This document shows, one piece after another, positions 40,648 to 50,260 of a stretch of DNA of 64,000 nt (its first letter is position 1; every line of letters begins with the position of its first letter). The stretch covers positions 47,248 to 111,247 of the forward strand of contig NZ_JBITMQ010000023.1 of the NCBI RefSeq assembly GCF_044466355.1. Direction: 5' to 3'. A model generated the notes under the pieces. The model saw only the letters and a list, made by a program, of their open reading frames with translations, was not told the origin of the DNA and did not search any database. The translations under genes and the position numbers were made by a program. Source of the stretch: Actinophytocola sp044466355 (lineage in GTDB: Bacteria; Actinomycetota; Actinomycetes; Mycobacteriales; Pseudonocardiaceae).

Positions 40648-43600
40648 ATGAGCTCGACCGGAACCCGCACCCGCATCGACAGAACCGGTGGGTTGGACCG
40701 GACACAAACCGAGGAGAGCCCGGAACAACTCCGGGACGATCTCATCGAGCAGGCCGCGTCGGCCGCCCCGGACATGGCGGACCTGATCCGGCTGTACTAC
40801 CGCTACATCCCGCCGGAGGAGGTCACCGACACCGACCCGGTCGACCTCGTCGGGATCGTGCGCACGCACCGTGACCTCGCCGCACGCCGCGTGCCCGGCC
40901 GGCCCGCGGTCCGCGTCTTCAACCCGGACGCCGAGACCGACGGCTGGCGCACCGCGGGCACCATCGTGCAGCTGGTCACCGACGACATGCCGTACCTCGT
41001 CGAGTCGGTGACCGCCGAACTGGTGCGCAGCGGCCTGCCCGTGCACCGGGTGGTCCACCCGATCGTCGTGGTGAACCGGGACGTCACCGGCGGCCTGCGG
41101 GAGATCCTGACCGCCGCCGACGCCGACGACCCGCCCGCCGAGGCGCTCGCCGAGTCGTGGATGTCGATCGAGGTCGACCTCATCCGCGACGCCGACCGCA
41201 GCCGGGAGATCGAGAACCGCCTCCTGGCCGTCCTGAACGACGTCCGCGAGGTCGTCGAGGACACCGACCGCATGATGGGCACCGCCCGCGCGCTCGCCGA
41301 CGAGCTGGAGGCGAACCCGCCGGTCGACGAGGCCATGGCACTCGAAGGCGCCGCGCTGCTGCGGTGGCTCGCCGACGGCCACTTCACCTTCCTCGGCTAC
41401 CGCAGCTACGACCTGGTCCGCGACGGCGACCGGCGCGCGCTCAAGGCCGTCCTCGCGAGCGGTCTCGGCGTGCTGCGCCAGGACAGCCTCGCCACCCGCA
41501 ACCTCACCCCGGGCGCGGACGCCGACGTCGACGCCGCGTCCCCGGACCTGCTGATCCTCACCGAGGCCTCCGCCCCGTCGTCGGTCCACCGGCCCACCTT
41601 CCCGTACTACGTGGGGGTCAAGACCTTCGACGAGAACGGCGAGGTCACCGGTGAGCACCGCTTCCTCGGCGTCTTCACCATCACCGCGCTGCACGAGGAC
41701 GTGCTCGACATCCCGGTCGTCGGCAACCGCGTCCGCGAGGTCATCCACCGCGCCGGTTTCCCGCTGGAGTCCTACACCGGGCAGAAGATGCTCGAGGTCA
41801 TCCAGAACTGGCCGCGCTCGGAGCTGTTCTCCACCAGCACCGAGACGCTGTACCAGACGACGACCGGCGTGATCGCGCTCGCCGACCGCCGCCGTCTGCG
41901 GCTGTTCCTGCGCCGCGACCCGTACAGCAGGTTCTTCTCCTGCCTGGTGTTCCTGCCGCGCGACCGCTACACCACGACCTCCCGCCTCGCGATGACCGAG
42001 GTGCTCATCGACGAGCTGAACGGGACGAACCTGGAGTTCTCCACCCGCATCGGGGAGAACCCGCTCGCGCAGGTCCACTTCACCGTGCACACCGACCCGG
42101 CGGTGCCCGTCGACGCCGACGTCAACCGCATCCAGGAACGGCTCACCGAGGCCGTCCGCACCTGGGACGACCGGCTCGTCGAAGCCGTGTTCGCCGAGCA
42201 GCGCGAGCGGGTCGACAGCGGTGCCCGCCGTGAGGGCGACATGGTCGCCGTCGGCGCGGAGTCCGCGACCGAGCAGGGACAGCGGTTCGCGAGCGTGTTC
42301 CCCGAGGCCTACAAGGAGGACTTCCCGGCCTCCGAGGCCCTCGCCGACCTGCGCAAACTCGAGGGGCTGCGCGACCTCGACATGTCCTTCTACCGCCCGG
42401 AGGACGCGGAGCCGGGCGAGCGCCGCTTCAAGCTGTACCTGGCGGGCGAGGGCGTCACGCTGTCGCAGATGCTGCCGGTGCTGCAGAACATGGGCGTCGA
42501 GGTCGTCGACGAGCGGCCCTACGAGATCCACCGCGAGGACGGCACCCGCTGGTGGATCTACGACTTCGGGCTGCGGGTCGACCCGGCCGAGGTCGAGGAC
42601 AAGACCGCGGAGCAGCAGCTGCGGCAGCGCACGCTGTTCCAGGACGCGTTCGGCGCGATCTGGCGCGGGGACGCCGAGTCCGACCGGTTCAACTCGCTCG
42701 TCCTGCGCGGCGGGCTGAGCTGGCGGCAGGCGGCGCTGCTGCGTGCCTACTCCCGCTATCTGCGGCAGGCCGGTGTGCCGTTCGACCAGGGCGACGTGGA
42801 GTCCGCGGTCCTCGACCACACGCACGTCGCGCTCGCGCTGGTCCGCCTGTTCGAGACCCGGTTCGACCTGTCCAAGGCCGACGAGGTGCGCGAGCGGGCG
42901 ATGGACACCCAGGTCGCCGAGATCACCTCGATGATCGACGAGGTCACGAGCCTCGACGCCGACCGCATCCTGCGCAGCCTGCTGGCGCTCATCCGGGCCA
43001 CGCTGCGGACCAACTACAACGTGCGTGACGACGGTGGCGAGCCGCGGCCCTACCTCGCCATCAAGCTCGACCCGGCGCAGGTCATCGACCTGCCCGACCC
43101 GAGGCCGAAGTTCGAGATCTTCGTGTACTCGCCGCGCGTCGAGGGCGTGCACCTGCGGTTCGGGCCGGTCGCGCGTGGCGGGCTGCGCTGGTCCGACCGC
43201 CGTGCCGACTTCCGCACGGAGATCCTCGGCCTGGTCAAGGCGCAGGCCGTGAAGAACGCGGTGATCGTGCCCGTCGGTGCGAAGGGCGGGTTTGTGGTGA
43301 AACGCCCGCCCGCCGGTGACGACCGCGAGGCCTTCATGGCCGAGGGCGTCGCCTGCTACCGCATGTTCATCTCCGGCCTGCTGGACCTGACCGACAATCT
43401 GCGTGCCGGCGAGGTCGTGCCAGCCCGTGACGTGGTCCGCTACGACGCCGACGACACCTACCTGGTCGTCGCCGCTGACAAGGGCACCGCGAAGTTCTCC
43501 GACATCGCGAACGAGGTCGCCGCGAGCTACGGCTTCTGGCTCGGTGACGCGTTCGCCTCGGGCGGCTCGGTCGGCTACGACCACAAGGCCATGGGCATCA

Positions 43601-45594
43601 CCGCCCGCGGTGCGTGGGAGAGCGTGAAACGGCACTTCCGGGAGCTGGGCAAGGACACCCAGACCGAGGACTTCACGGTCGTCGGCATCGGCGACATGGC
43701 AGGTGACGTGTTCGGCAACGGCATGCTGCTGAGTGAGCACATCCGGCTCGTCGCCGCGTTCAACCACATGCACGTGTTCATCGACCCGAACCCGGACGCC
43801 GCCACGTCCTACGCGGAGCGGCGGCGCCTGTTCGAGCTGCCGCGTTCCAGCTGGGACGACTACGACCGGTCGCTGATCAGCGAGGGTGGTGGCGTGTGGC
43901 CGCGCACGCTGAAGTCGATCCCGGTCAGTGAGCAGGCGCGGGTCGCGCTGGGCCTGCCGGAAGGCGTCACGAAGCTGTCGCCGCCGGAGTTGATGAAGGC
44001 GATCCTGCTCGCGCCCGTCGACCTGCTGTGGAACGGCGGCATCGGCACCTACGTGAAGGCCGGGACGGAGTCGCACGCGGACGTGGGCGACAAGGCCAAC
44101 GACGCGGTCCGCGTCGACGGCACCGACCTGCGGGTGAAGGTCGTCGGCGAGGGCGGCAACCTGGGCCTCACGCAACGCGGCCGCATCGAGGTCGCGCGGG
44201 CGGGGGGCAAGGTCAACACCGACGCGCTGGACAACTCGGCTGGTGTGGACTGCTCCGACCACGAGGTCAACATCAAGATCCTGCTCGACCAGCTGGTCGC
44301 GCGCGGCACACTCGCGCGGGAACAGCGCGACGAGCTGCTCGCGGAGATGACCGACGAGGTCGCCCACCTCGTGCTGGCCGACAACTACTCGCAGAACGCG
44401 GTGCTCGGCGTGAGCCGCGCGCACGCGGTGCCGATGCTGACCGTGCTCGCACGGCTGGTCAACGACCTGGAGACGAACTCCGGCCTGGACCGCGACCTGG
44501 AGGCGTTGCCGACCAAGGCGCGGTTCCGGGACATGGACAAGAAGGGCGAGGGCCTCACCTCACCGGAGCTGGCGACGCTGCTCGCGCACGTGAAGCTGCG
44601 GCTCAAGCACGAGGTGCTGGCCTCCGAGCTGCCCGACGCGGACGTGTTCTCGCGGCGGCTCCCGGAGTACTTCCCGACACAGCTGCGGGAGCGGTTCGCC
44701 GCCGACATCCACGACCACCCGCTGCGTCGCCAGATCACCACCACACTGGTCGTCAACGAGGTGGTCGACGGTGGCGGCGTGTCGTACGCGTACCGGCTGG
44801 CCGAGGAGATGAACGCGTCCGCGACCGACGCCGTGCGCGCGTTCACGGCGGTCACCAAGATCTACGACCTGCCGGACATGTGGCGCGACATCCACGCGCT
44901 GGACAACGTGGTGCCCACCGACACGGCTGACCACATGATGTTGGAGACCCGCCGCCTGCTGGACCGCGCGTCCCGCTGGCTGCTGTCGAACCGGCCGCAG
45001 CCGCTCGCGGTGGGTGCGGAGATCAACCGGTTCCACAAGGTGGTCGCCGAGCTGGTGCCGGAGGTGCCGAACCTGTTGCGCGGCGCGGAACAGGAGGCCG
45101 TCGCACGCCAGGCCGACGAGCTGGTGGCCGTCGGTGTGCCGACCGCGCTCGCGCAGCGCATCGCGTCCCTGCTGGACTGCTACGCGCTGCTGGACATCAC
45201 CGAGGTCGCCGAGCTGGCCGACCGTGACGGGCTCGACATCGAGCGCAGCCCGCGCGAGACCGCCGAGCTGTACTACGCGCTGTCCGAGCACCTCAACATC
45301 GACTCGATGCTGACGTCGATCAGTGCGCTGGAACGGGGCAACCGCTGGCACGCGCTCGCCAGGCTCGCGCTGCGGGACGACCTGTACTCGTCGCTGCGTG
45401 CGATCACGCTCGACGTGCTGCGCCAGAGCGACCCCGGCACCTCGGCGGACGAGAAGATCGAGAACTGGGAACACGCCAACTCCCGGCGCATCTCGCGGTC
45501 GCGTGAGTCCCTGGAGGAGATCCGCCGGGTGGGCGCTCTGGACCTCGCGACACTGTCGGTGGCCACTCGGCAGGTGCGCAGTATGGTTCGGTAG
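40648..45594 (+). CDS. gdh: NAD-dependent glutamate dehydrogenase (large, 180-kDa class)
   Basis: 1,648 residues, the size of the L_180 GDH class. The catalytic core (residues 830-1300) is well conserved: GPVARGGLRWSDRRADFRTE, VIVPVGAKGGFVVKR with the catalytic Lys, DFTVVGIGDMAGDVFGNGML (NAD Rossmann), HVFIDPNPDAATSYAERRRL and LWNGGIGTYVKAG. The N-terminal 700 residues carry the ACT-type regulatory domains of this class. It converts glutamate to 2-oxoglutarate and ammonium with NAD, feeding carbon into the TCA cycle. GGAG precedes ATG 40648. It shares a base with the thioesterase start. Confidence 0.95.
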   Translation: MSSTGTRTRIDRTGGLDRTQTEESPEQLRDDLIEQAASAAPDMADLIRLYYRYIPPEEVTDTDPVDLVGIVRTHRDLAARRVPGRPAVRVFNPDAETDGWRTAGTIVQLVTDDMPYLVESVTAELVRSGLPVHRVVHPIVVVNRDVTGGLREILTAADADDPPAEALAESWMSIEVDLIRDADRSREIENRLLAVLNDVREVVEDTDRMMGTARALADELEANPPVDEAMALEGAALLRWLADGHFTFLGYRSYDLVRDGDRRALKAVLASGLGVLRQDSLATRNLTPGADADVDAASPDLLILTEASAPSSVHRPTFPYYVGVKTFDENGEVTGEHRFLGVFTITALHEDVLDIPVVGNRVREVIHRAGFPLESYTGQKMLEVIQNWPRSELFSTSTETLYQTTTGVIALADRRRLRLFLRRDPYSRFFSCLVFLPRDRYTTTSRLAMTEVLIDELNGTNLEFSTRIGENPLAQVHFTVHTDPAVPVDADVNRIQERLTEAVRTWDDRLVEAVFAEQRERVDSGARREGDMVAVGAESATEQGQRFASVFPEAYKEDFPASEALADLRKLEGLRDLDMSFYRPEDAEPGERRFKLYLAGEGVTLSQMLPVLQNMGVEVVDERPYEIHREDGTRWWIYDFGLRVDPAEVEDKTAEQQLRQRTLFQDAFGAIWRGDAESDRFNSLVLRGGLSWRQAALLRAYSRYLRQAGVPFDQGDVESAVLDHTHVALALVRLFETRFDLSKADEVRERAMDTQVAEITSMIDEVTSLDADRILRSLLALIRATLRTNYNVRDDGGEPRPYLAIKLDPAQVIDLPDPRPKFEIFVYSPRVEGVHLRFGPVARGGLRWSDRRADFRTEILGLVKAQAVKNAVIVPVGAKGGFVVKRPPAGDDREAFMAEGVACYRMFISGLLDLTDNLRAGEVVPARDVVRYDADDTYLVVAADKGTAKFSDIANEVAASYGFWLGDAFASGGSVGYDHKAMGITARGAWESVKRHFRELGKDTQTEDFTVVGIGDMAGDVFGNGMLLSEHIRLVAAFNHMHVFIDPNPDAATSYAERRRLFELPRSSWDDYDRSLISEGGGVWPRTLKSIPVSEQARVALGLPEGVTKLSPPELMKAILLAPVDLLWNGGIGTYVKAGTESHADVGDKANDAVRVDGTDLRVKVVGEGGNLGLTQRGRIEVARAGGKVNTDALDNSAGVDCSDHEVNIKILLDQLVARGTLAREQRDELLAEMTDEVAHLVLADNYSQNAVLGVSRAHAVPMLTVLARLVNDLETNSGLDRDLEALPTKARFRDMDKKGEGLTSPELATLLAHVKLRLKHEVLASELPDADVFSRRLPEYFPTQLRERFAADIHDHPLRRQITTTLVVNEVVDGGGVSYAYRLAEEMNASATDAVRAFTAVTKIYDLPDMWRDIHALDNVVPTDTADHMMLETRRLLDRASRWLLSNRPQPLAVGAEINRFHKVVAELVPEVPNLLRGAEQEAVARQADELVAVGVPTALAQRIASLLDCYALLDITEVAELADRDGLDIERSPRETAELYYALSEHLNIDSMLTSISALERGNRWHALARLALRDDLYSSLRAITLDVLRQSDPGTSADEKIENWEHANSRRISRSRESLEEIRRVGALDLATLSVATRQVRSMVR

Positions 45595-46022
45595 TGGGTG
45601 TCTTCATCGCCGAGGTCCGTCCGCGCTGGTCGGACATGGACGCGTACGGTCACGTCAACCACGCCAACACCGTGACGCTGCTGGAAGAGGCCCGCGTCGA
45701 GCTGCTCTTCACCGAGGCGGCACGGCTGGGCGCCGAGGGCATGGCGCGCGGTGTGGTGGTGGCGCGGCTGGTCGTGGACTACTTGATGCCGTTGGTGGCG
45801 GACGGCAGTCCGGTGCGGGTGTCGATGAGCGTCCGGGAGATGCGGCACGCGGCCTTCACCCTCGACTACAAGGTCCACATTGGACCGTTGGAGGAGATGC
45901 CCGCGGTGACCGCGCAGACACTGCTCGTGCCGTACGACACGAGCAGCGGCAGGCCGCGCAGGCTCACCGAGGGCGAGCGCGATTTCCTTGCCGCGTACCG
46001 GAGTGGGAGCAACGGTGCCTGA
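45594..46022 (+). CDS. Acyl-CoA thioesterase (4HBT hotdog fold)
   Basis: 142 residues from GTG 45594, which shares a base with the GDH stop. VRPRWSDMDAYGHVNHANTV is the classical 4HBT active-site helix (with the Asp and the HVNN-type turn), followed by LLEEARVELLF. It hydrolyses acyl- or aroyl-CoA in the cytosol. This gene sits directly after NAD-GDH also in mycobacteria (Rv2475c, from memory). Its 3' end overlaps the next gene by eight bases. Confidence 0.9.
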   Translation: MGVFIAEVRPRWSDMDAYGHVNHANTVTLLEEARVELLFTEAARLGAEGMARGVVVARLVVDYLMPLVADGSPVRVSMSVREMRHAAFTLDYKVHIGPLEEMPAVTAQTLLVPYDTSSGRPRRLTEGERDFLAAYRSGSNGA

Positions 46023-46650
46023 GCTGAGTTTCACCGACCAGTCCGAACGGGACGACCTCGGCGCGTTCGTCGCGCGGGCGGTCCGCCTCGACGGGCAGAC
46101 CGTGGTGCGCCTGCGCACCCGCGACGGCGGACGGGTCGACGCGTGGGTCGCGACCCCGTTCGACGTGCTCGCCACCCGCACCGTGCTGGGCACGATGGAC
46201 CCGGGCGACGTGACCGTGTTCGGCAACGACCTGCTGGCCGCCCTCGCGGTCTCGCGGGCCGACCGGGTCGACCCCGGCCGTGCGGTTGACATGCAGTGGC
46301 GGTCGGCGCTGCCCCCGCAGGCGCACTGGCAGGTCGTGGAGGAGCAGCTGCCCGCGAAGGTCGTCACGGAGCTGACCGAGCGCGGCCTGGAGCTGGCGCG
46401 GGAGAACCAGGGCCCGCACGGCACCCCGCCCGCGTCGCTGCTCGACCAGACGGTGCTCACGGTGTCCGGCGACGGTCTCGAGGTGAAGATCCCCATGCGG
46501 TGCCTGTTCGCCATGTCGGGCATGGGCTTCCTGGGGTCCGGCGAGAGCGAGCACGTGCGGGTCACGGCCACGGACGCGTGGCTGCGGATCGACGCCCGCT
46601 TCGGCGCGGTGGTCCGCCGCAGGCACGCCTTGCTGCCGTTGCTCGTCTAG
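46015..46650 (+). CDS. Conserved hypothetical protein (Rv2474c-like position)
   Basis: 211 residues from GTG 46015, overlapping the thioesterase end. An alpha/beta sequence (AFVARAVRLDGQTVVRLRTR, FDVLATRTVLGTMDPGDVTV, GLELARENQGPHGTPPASLL) without transmembrane segments or recognised motifs. A gene of similar size occupies this place in the mycobacterial locus, so it is old and conserved. Function unknown. Confidence 0.7.
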   Translation: MPELSFTDQSERDDLGAFVARAVRLDGQTVVRLRTRDGGRVDAWVATPFDVLATRTVLGTMDPGDVTVFGNDLLAALAVSRADRVDPGRAVDMQWRSALPPQAHWQVVEEQLPAKVVTELTERGLELARENQGPHGTPPASLLDQTVLTVSGDGLEVKIPMRCLFAMSGMGFLGSGESEHVRVTATDAWLRIDARFGAVVRRRHALLPLLV

Positions 46651-46664
46651 GGTTCGATGACGGC

Positions 46665-46961
46665 ATGAGCGAGCCAGAGGACCCGGCGCGCCGGTTCCTG
46701 GACCAGACCGTGCCCAAGCACGACGAGTGGGACGGCCGCGAACCGGAGGACGGTCCGGCACGGCCGAGGCACGTCCAGTACCCGTCGGAGCCCCTCGAGC
46801 CGCTGAGCGCCAAGGAACGCCGCGCCAACACGATCCGCAACGTGGCGTGGGGTGCCGGCCCGGTGGCGGCGTTCGCCGCGGGCGCCGCACTGTCCGACGA
46901 CCCCGAACCGGAGCAACCGGAGATCGACCCGGGCTTCGGCGAGGCCGGCAGCGGGTTCTAG
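46665..46961 (+). CDS. Small conserved protein with one possible membrane helix
   Basis: 98 residues from ATG 46665. Charged N-terminus (SEPEDPARRFLDQTVPKHDE), a hydrophobic segment AWGAGPVAAFAAGAAL (about residues 62-77) and an acidic, Gly-rich end. Could be a single-pass membrane protein or membrane-associated. No family recognised. Ends against a hairpin convergent with the GH13 gene. Confidence 0.6.
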   Translation: MSEPEDPARRFLDQTVPKHDEWDGREPEDGPARPRHVQYPSEPLEPLSAKERRANTIRNVAWGAGPVAAFAAGAALSDDPEPEQPEIDPGFGEAGSGF

Positions 46962-46966
46962 TCAGC

Positions 46967-46997
46967 GTCCCGGCTTCGGGATCCGGGAAGTCGGGAC
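46967..46997. terminator. Hairpin between convergent genes
   Basis: GTCCCGGCTTC (46967-46977) and GAAGTCGGGAC (46987-46997), eleven pairs with one G-T wobble, loop of nine bases. Serves the plus-strand hypothetical and the minus-strand glucosidase. Confidence 0.65.
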
Positions 46998-47005
46998 ACT
47001 GGCTG

Positions 47006-48568
47006 CTAGACCAGCCAGGCCGCGGTGTCCGGTGGCAGCAGGCCGTCGGACAGCGCGCCGCTCGTCAGCAGGATCTCGCCAGCGGGCAGCGGCACCGCGG
47101 TCTCGGACGCGTTGAGAACGCACACCAGCCCGCCGCCCTTGCGGCGGTACGCGAAACAGCCCTCGGGCGCGCCGTACCACTCCAGCTCGGTGCCCGCGAA
47201 CGCCGTGTGGGTCTTCCGCAGCTCGATCGCGTGCCGGTACAGCGACAGCGTCGAGTCCGCGTCCTCCAGCTGGTGCTCCACGGTCAGCTTCGCCCAGTCC
47301 GGCGGCATCGGCAGCCACGTCGACGCCCCGGGGGAGAAACCGAACGGCGGCTCGTCGCCCTCCCACGGCAGCGGCACGCGGCAACCGTCGCGCCCGCGGA
47401 TCTCGCCGCCGGAACGGAAGTACTTCGGGTCCTGGATGGCCCAGTCCGGCAGCTCCACGTTCGGCAGGCCCAGCTCCTCGCCGTTGTACAGGTAGACCAC
47501 GCCGGGCAGGCCCAGCTCGACGAGCGCCATCGCCCGCGCCCGCTGCCTGCCGTGGTGCCCGTCGCCGTACCGGGTCACCTCGCGGGCCACGTCGTGGTTC
47601 GACAGGGTCCACGTCGGCGGCACCCCGGCGACGGCGGCGGTCTCCAGCGACGCCTCGATGGCGGTGTGGAGCGCGGCCGCGTCGAACGGCGCCAGCACCA
47701 GCCGGAAGTTGAAGCCCAGGTGCAGCTCGTCGGGGCGCAGGTAGCGGGCGAGCCGCTCGTTGTCGGTCACCCAGATCTCGCCGACGGCCATGGTGCCCGG
47801 GTACTCGTCGAGGACGCGGCGGACGAGCCGGTGGATGTCGTGCACGCCGTCGTCGTCGAACCGCGGGTCGAACAGGTCGTGCTGGCCGATCCGGTTGCCC
47901 GCCCGCAGGTCCATGTCCGGCAGGTCGGCAGGCTTGGCCATGCCGTGCGCGACGTCGATGCGGAAGCCGTCCACGCCGCGCGCCAGCCAGAACCGCAGCG
48001 TGTGCTCCAGGTCGGCGCGGACCTCGGGGTGCGTCCAGTTCAGGTCCGGCTGTCGCACGTCGAACAGGTGCAGGTACCACTGACCGTCGTCGACCTGCGT
48101 CCACGCCGGTCCACCGAAGACGCTGATCCAGTTGTTCGGCGGCCCGTCGCCCCGGCCGGGCCGGAAGAGGTAGCGGTCCCGGGCGCTGGGGTCCGCGAGG
48201 GCCTCCTGGAACCACACGTGCTCGTCGCTCGTGTGGTTGGGCACCAGGTCGATGGTGATCCGGATGCCGTGCTGATGGGCCTCCGCGACGAGCCGGTCGA
48301 ACGCGTCGAGGTCGCCGAACAGCGGGTCCACGTCACGCGGGTCGGCCACGTCGTAGCCGTGGTCGGCCATGGGGGAGCGGAAGAACGGTGTCAGCCAGAG
48401 CGCGTCCACGCCGAGCAGTTCCAGGTAGCCGAGGCGGTCCCGGATGCCGTCCAGGTCGCCGACGCCGTCACCGTCCGAGTCGGCGAACGAACGCACGTAC
48501 ACCTGGTAGAACGTCGCGTCGCGCCACCAGTCGGAGGCGTCCTCGGGGCTGTCTCCGGCTCTGCGCAC
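47006..48568 (-). CDS. GH13 alpha-glucosidase/oligo-1,6-glucosidase
   Basis: 520 residues from GTG 48568. GH13 regions in order: DWWRDATFYQVYVRSFADSD, GVDALWLTPFFRSPMADHGY, DLVPNHTSDEHVWFQ (region I), GVDGFRIDVAHGMAK (region II, nucleophile Asp), MAVGEIWVTDNERL (region III, acid/base Glu), WTLSNHDVAREVTRYG (region IV, stabilising Asp). The QPDLNW substrate pattern after region I is typical of alpha-glucosidases acting on short malto- or isomalto-oligosaccharides. No signal peptide, so it acts in the cytosol. It lies downstream of the globin gene in an operon-like minus-strand block. Confidence 0.92.
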   Translation of the reverse strand: MRRAGDSPEDASDWWRDATFYQVYVRSFADSDGDGVGDLDGIRDRLGYLELLGVDALWLTPFFRSPMADHGYDVADPRDVDPLFGDLDAFDRLVAEAHQHGIRITIDLVPNHTSDEHVWFQEALADPSARDRYLFRPGRGDGPPNNWISVFGGPAWTQVDDGQWYLHLFDVRQPDLNWTHPEVRADLEHTLRFWLARGVDGFRIDVAHGMAKPADLPDMDLRAGNRIGQHDLFDPRFDDDGVHDIHRLVRRVLDEYPGTMAVGEIWVTDNERLARYLRPDELHLGFNFRLVLAPFDAAALHTAIEASLETAAVAGVPPTWTLSNHDVAREVTRYGDGHHGRQRARAMALVELGLPGVVYLYNGEELGLPNVELPDWAIQDPKYFRSGGEIRGRDGCRVPLPWEGDEPPFGFSPGASTWLPMPPDWAKLTVEHQLEDADSTLSLYRHAIELRKTHTAFAGTELEWYGAPEGCFAYRRKGGGLVCVLNASETAVPLPAGEILLTSGALSDGLLPPDTAAWLV

Positions 48569-48624
48569 GATCGGTCATCCTGCCAGCAATCGGGTTGCTC
48601 CGGGCGGGAATTCGGCGGGCTGGG

Positions 48625-49023
48625 TCACACCCAGCTGTTCATCAGGCTGTTGGCGGCCATCTCCAGATAACCCCACAGCTGGCGGCGGTGCTCCTCGGAC
48701 AGGTTCTCCTCGTCGACCGCCGTGCGCATGCACCGCAGCCAGGCGTCCCGTTCGATCGGGCCGATCGAGAACGGTGCGTGACGCATCCGCAACCGGGGGT
48801 GGCCGCGGCGTTCCGAGTAGGTGTGCGGGCCACCCCAGTACTGCATGAGGAACAGCCGGAAGCGCTCCTCGGCCGGGCCCAGGTCCTCCTCCGGGTACAG
48901 CGGGCGCAGCACCTCGTCCTTCGCGACTTCCTCGTAGAACCGCGCGACGATGCGGTGGAAGACGGGTTCGCCGCCCACGGCCTCGTAGAAGCTCGTCACT
49001 TCCTCAGGTGTCGGTGTTGCCAC
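48625..49023 (-). CDS. glbO: Group II truncated hemoglobin (GlbO-type)
   Basis: 132 residues. TrHbO features: FYEAVGGEPVFHRIVARFYE (first helices with Tyr/Phe B10 region), LRPLYPEEDLGPAEERFRLF, the QYWGGPHTYSERRGHPRLRM stretch and LRMRHAPFSIGPIERDAWLR with the proximal His (RMRHAPF). Heme protein binding O2/NO in the cytosol. In mycobacteria glbO lies beside an alpha-glucosidase gene in the same way. It is 22 bases after the MscS gene end. Confidence 0.93.
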   Translation of the reverse strand: MATPTPEEVTSFYEAVGGEPVFHRIVARFYEEVAKDEVLRPLYPEEDLGPAEERFRLFLMQYWGGPHTYSERRGHPRLRMRHAPFSIGPIERDAWLRCMRTAVDEENLSEEHRRQLWGYLEMAANSLMNSWV

Positions 49024-49045
49024 GTTTCCATCCTGCCATCAGTGC

Positions 49046-50017
49046 TCACGACTCCGTGGCGGGGAAGCCGTGCACCACGGGGCCCTGGATGCCGGCGTCC
49101 TCGAAGGCGCCCATGATCCGTGCCCGCAGCGTCCGCTGGACCGCCCACTGACGGCCGGGCCGCACCTTGACGGTGGTCCGCAGCATGATGCCCTCGGTCG
49201 CGGACACCCGCTCGACGCCCAGCACCTCGACCGGCTCGAGCACGTCCTCGGACACCGGCTCGCTCTCGGTGGTTTCGCGCGCGACCCGGCCGAGGATGTC
49301 GGTGGCCTGCCCCACATCGGCTCCGTACCCGATGGGCACGTCGACCACGGCGACCGCGAAGCCCTGGCTGGAGTTGCCGACGCGGAGGATCTCGCCGTTG
49401 CGGACGTACCAGACGGTGCCGTTGACATCACGCATGGTGGTGATCCGCAGCCCGACGGCCTCGACGGTGCCGGAGGCCTCCCCGACGTCGACGACGTCCC
49501 CGACGCCGTACTGGTCCTCGAGCATCATGAAGACCCCGGACAGGAAGTCCCTGACGAGATTCTGCGCACCGAACCCGACCGCGACGCCGAGAATCCCGGC
49601 GGAGGCCAGGACGGGCGCGAGGTTCACGCCCAGTTCGGCGAGGATCATCATGAACGCGATCCCGAACACGAGCACCGACGTGATCGACTTGAAGACGGAG
49701 CCGATCGTCTTGGCCCGCTGGGCCCGCCGTTCGGACAGCAACGTGCCCAGCGCCTGGGGGGCGCGTTCCTTCAACGGCCGCAGCAACGTGGGGACCCTGC
49801 CGCCGCTGGCCCGGGTGAGCCGGTCGATCAGCCTGCGTGCGATGGACCGGATGATCATCGCGACGGCCAGGATCAGGATGATCGTGAGCGGCTTGGCGAT
49901 GAGCCAGTTCGCGGACTGCGCGAGCCACTGGCTGCCGGTCAACCGGTCCACGATCTCACACCAGTTGTCGCCGGGCTCACAGTTCGGTGCCTGGAATGAC
50001 AACTCCACATCGGTCAC
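49046..50017 (-). CDS. MscS-family mechanosensitive channel
   Basis: 323 residues from GTG 50017 (VTDVELSFQAPNC); the frame is open to 50116, but a TATCGT -10-like box lies seven bases before this GTG. A hydrophobic helix (ANWLIAKPLTIILILAVAMI) and two more lead to the conserved channel segment VFGIAFMMILAELGVNLAPV, ASAGILGVAVGFGAQNLVRD and the beta domain EDQYGVGDVVDVGEASGTVE, typical of MscS. It releases solutes upon hypo-osmotic shock. Same strand as globin and GH13. Confidence 0.92.
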   Translation of the reverse strand: MTDVELSFQAPNCEPGDNWCEIVDRLTGSQWLAQSANWLIAKPLTIILILAVAMIIRSIARRLIDRLTRASGGRVPTLLRPLKERAPQALGTLLSERRAQRAKTIGSVFKSITSVLVFGIAFMMILAELGVNLAPVLASAGILGVAVGFGAQNLVRDFLSGVFMMLEDQYGVGDVVDVGEASGTVEAVGLRITTMRDVNGTVWYVRNGEILRVGNSSQGFAVAVVDVPIGYGADVGQATDILGRVARETTESEPVSEDVLEPVEVLGVERVSATEGIMLRTTVKVRPGRQWAVQRTLRARIMGAFEDAGIQGPVVHGFPATES

Positions 50018-50260
50018 GGGCCCGACGATAACGGCGCGGCAACGACGGATGTTAAGGGGCTGGTGTGACAGAAATCGCGTGAACCCCAGCAGGTGTCCTC
50101 CGCGGCGCGCCACCACGCCACTCGGCGGAAGCGGTCCCGGGCCGCACGGTCGATTCGGTCACCGATCAAGCACGGTGGCCGGACACGTTGCACAACACGC
50201 GTGCGTTCGGGGGGTGATCTGTGGTCTGCTATGGCTGCCAGATCCGGTGGAGGTGGTCGC

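Noticed and set aside
37394..44424. Very long minus-strand open frames (over 1,000 residues) opposite the TPR protein and NAD-GDH
   Set aside because: They mirror the coding frames of genes with strong third-position GC bias and have no recognisable motifs. These are shadows.
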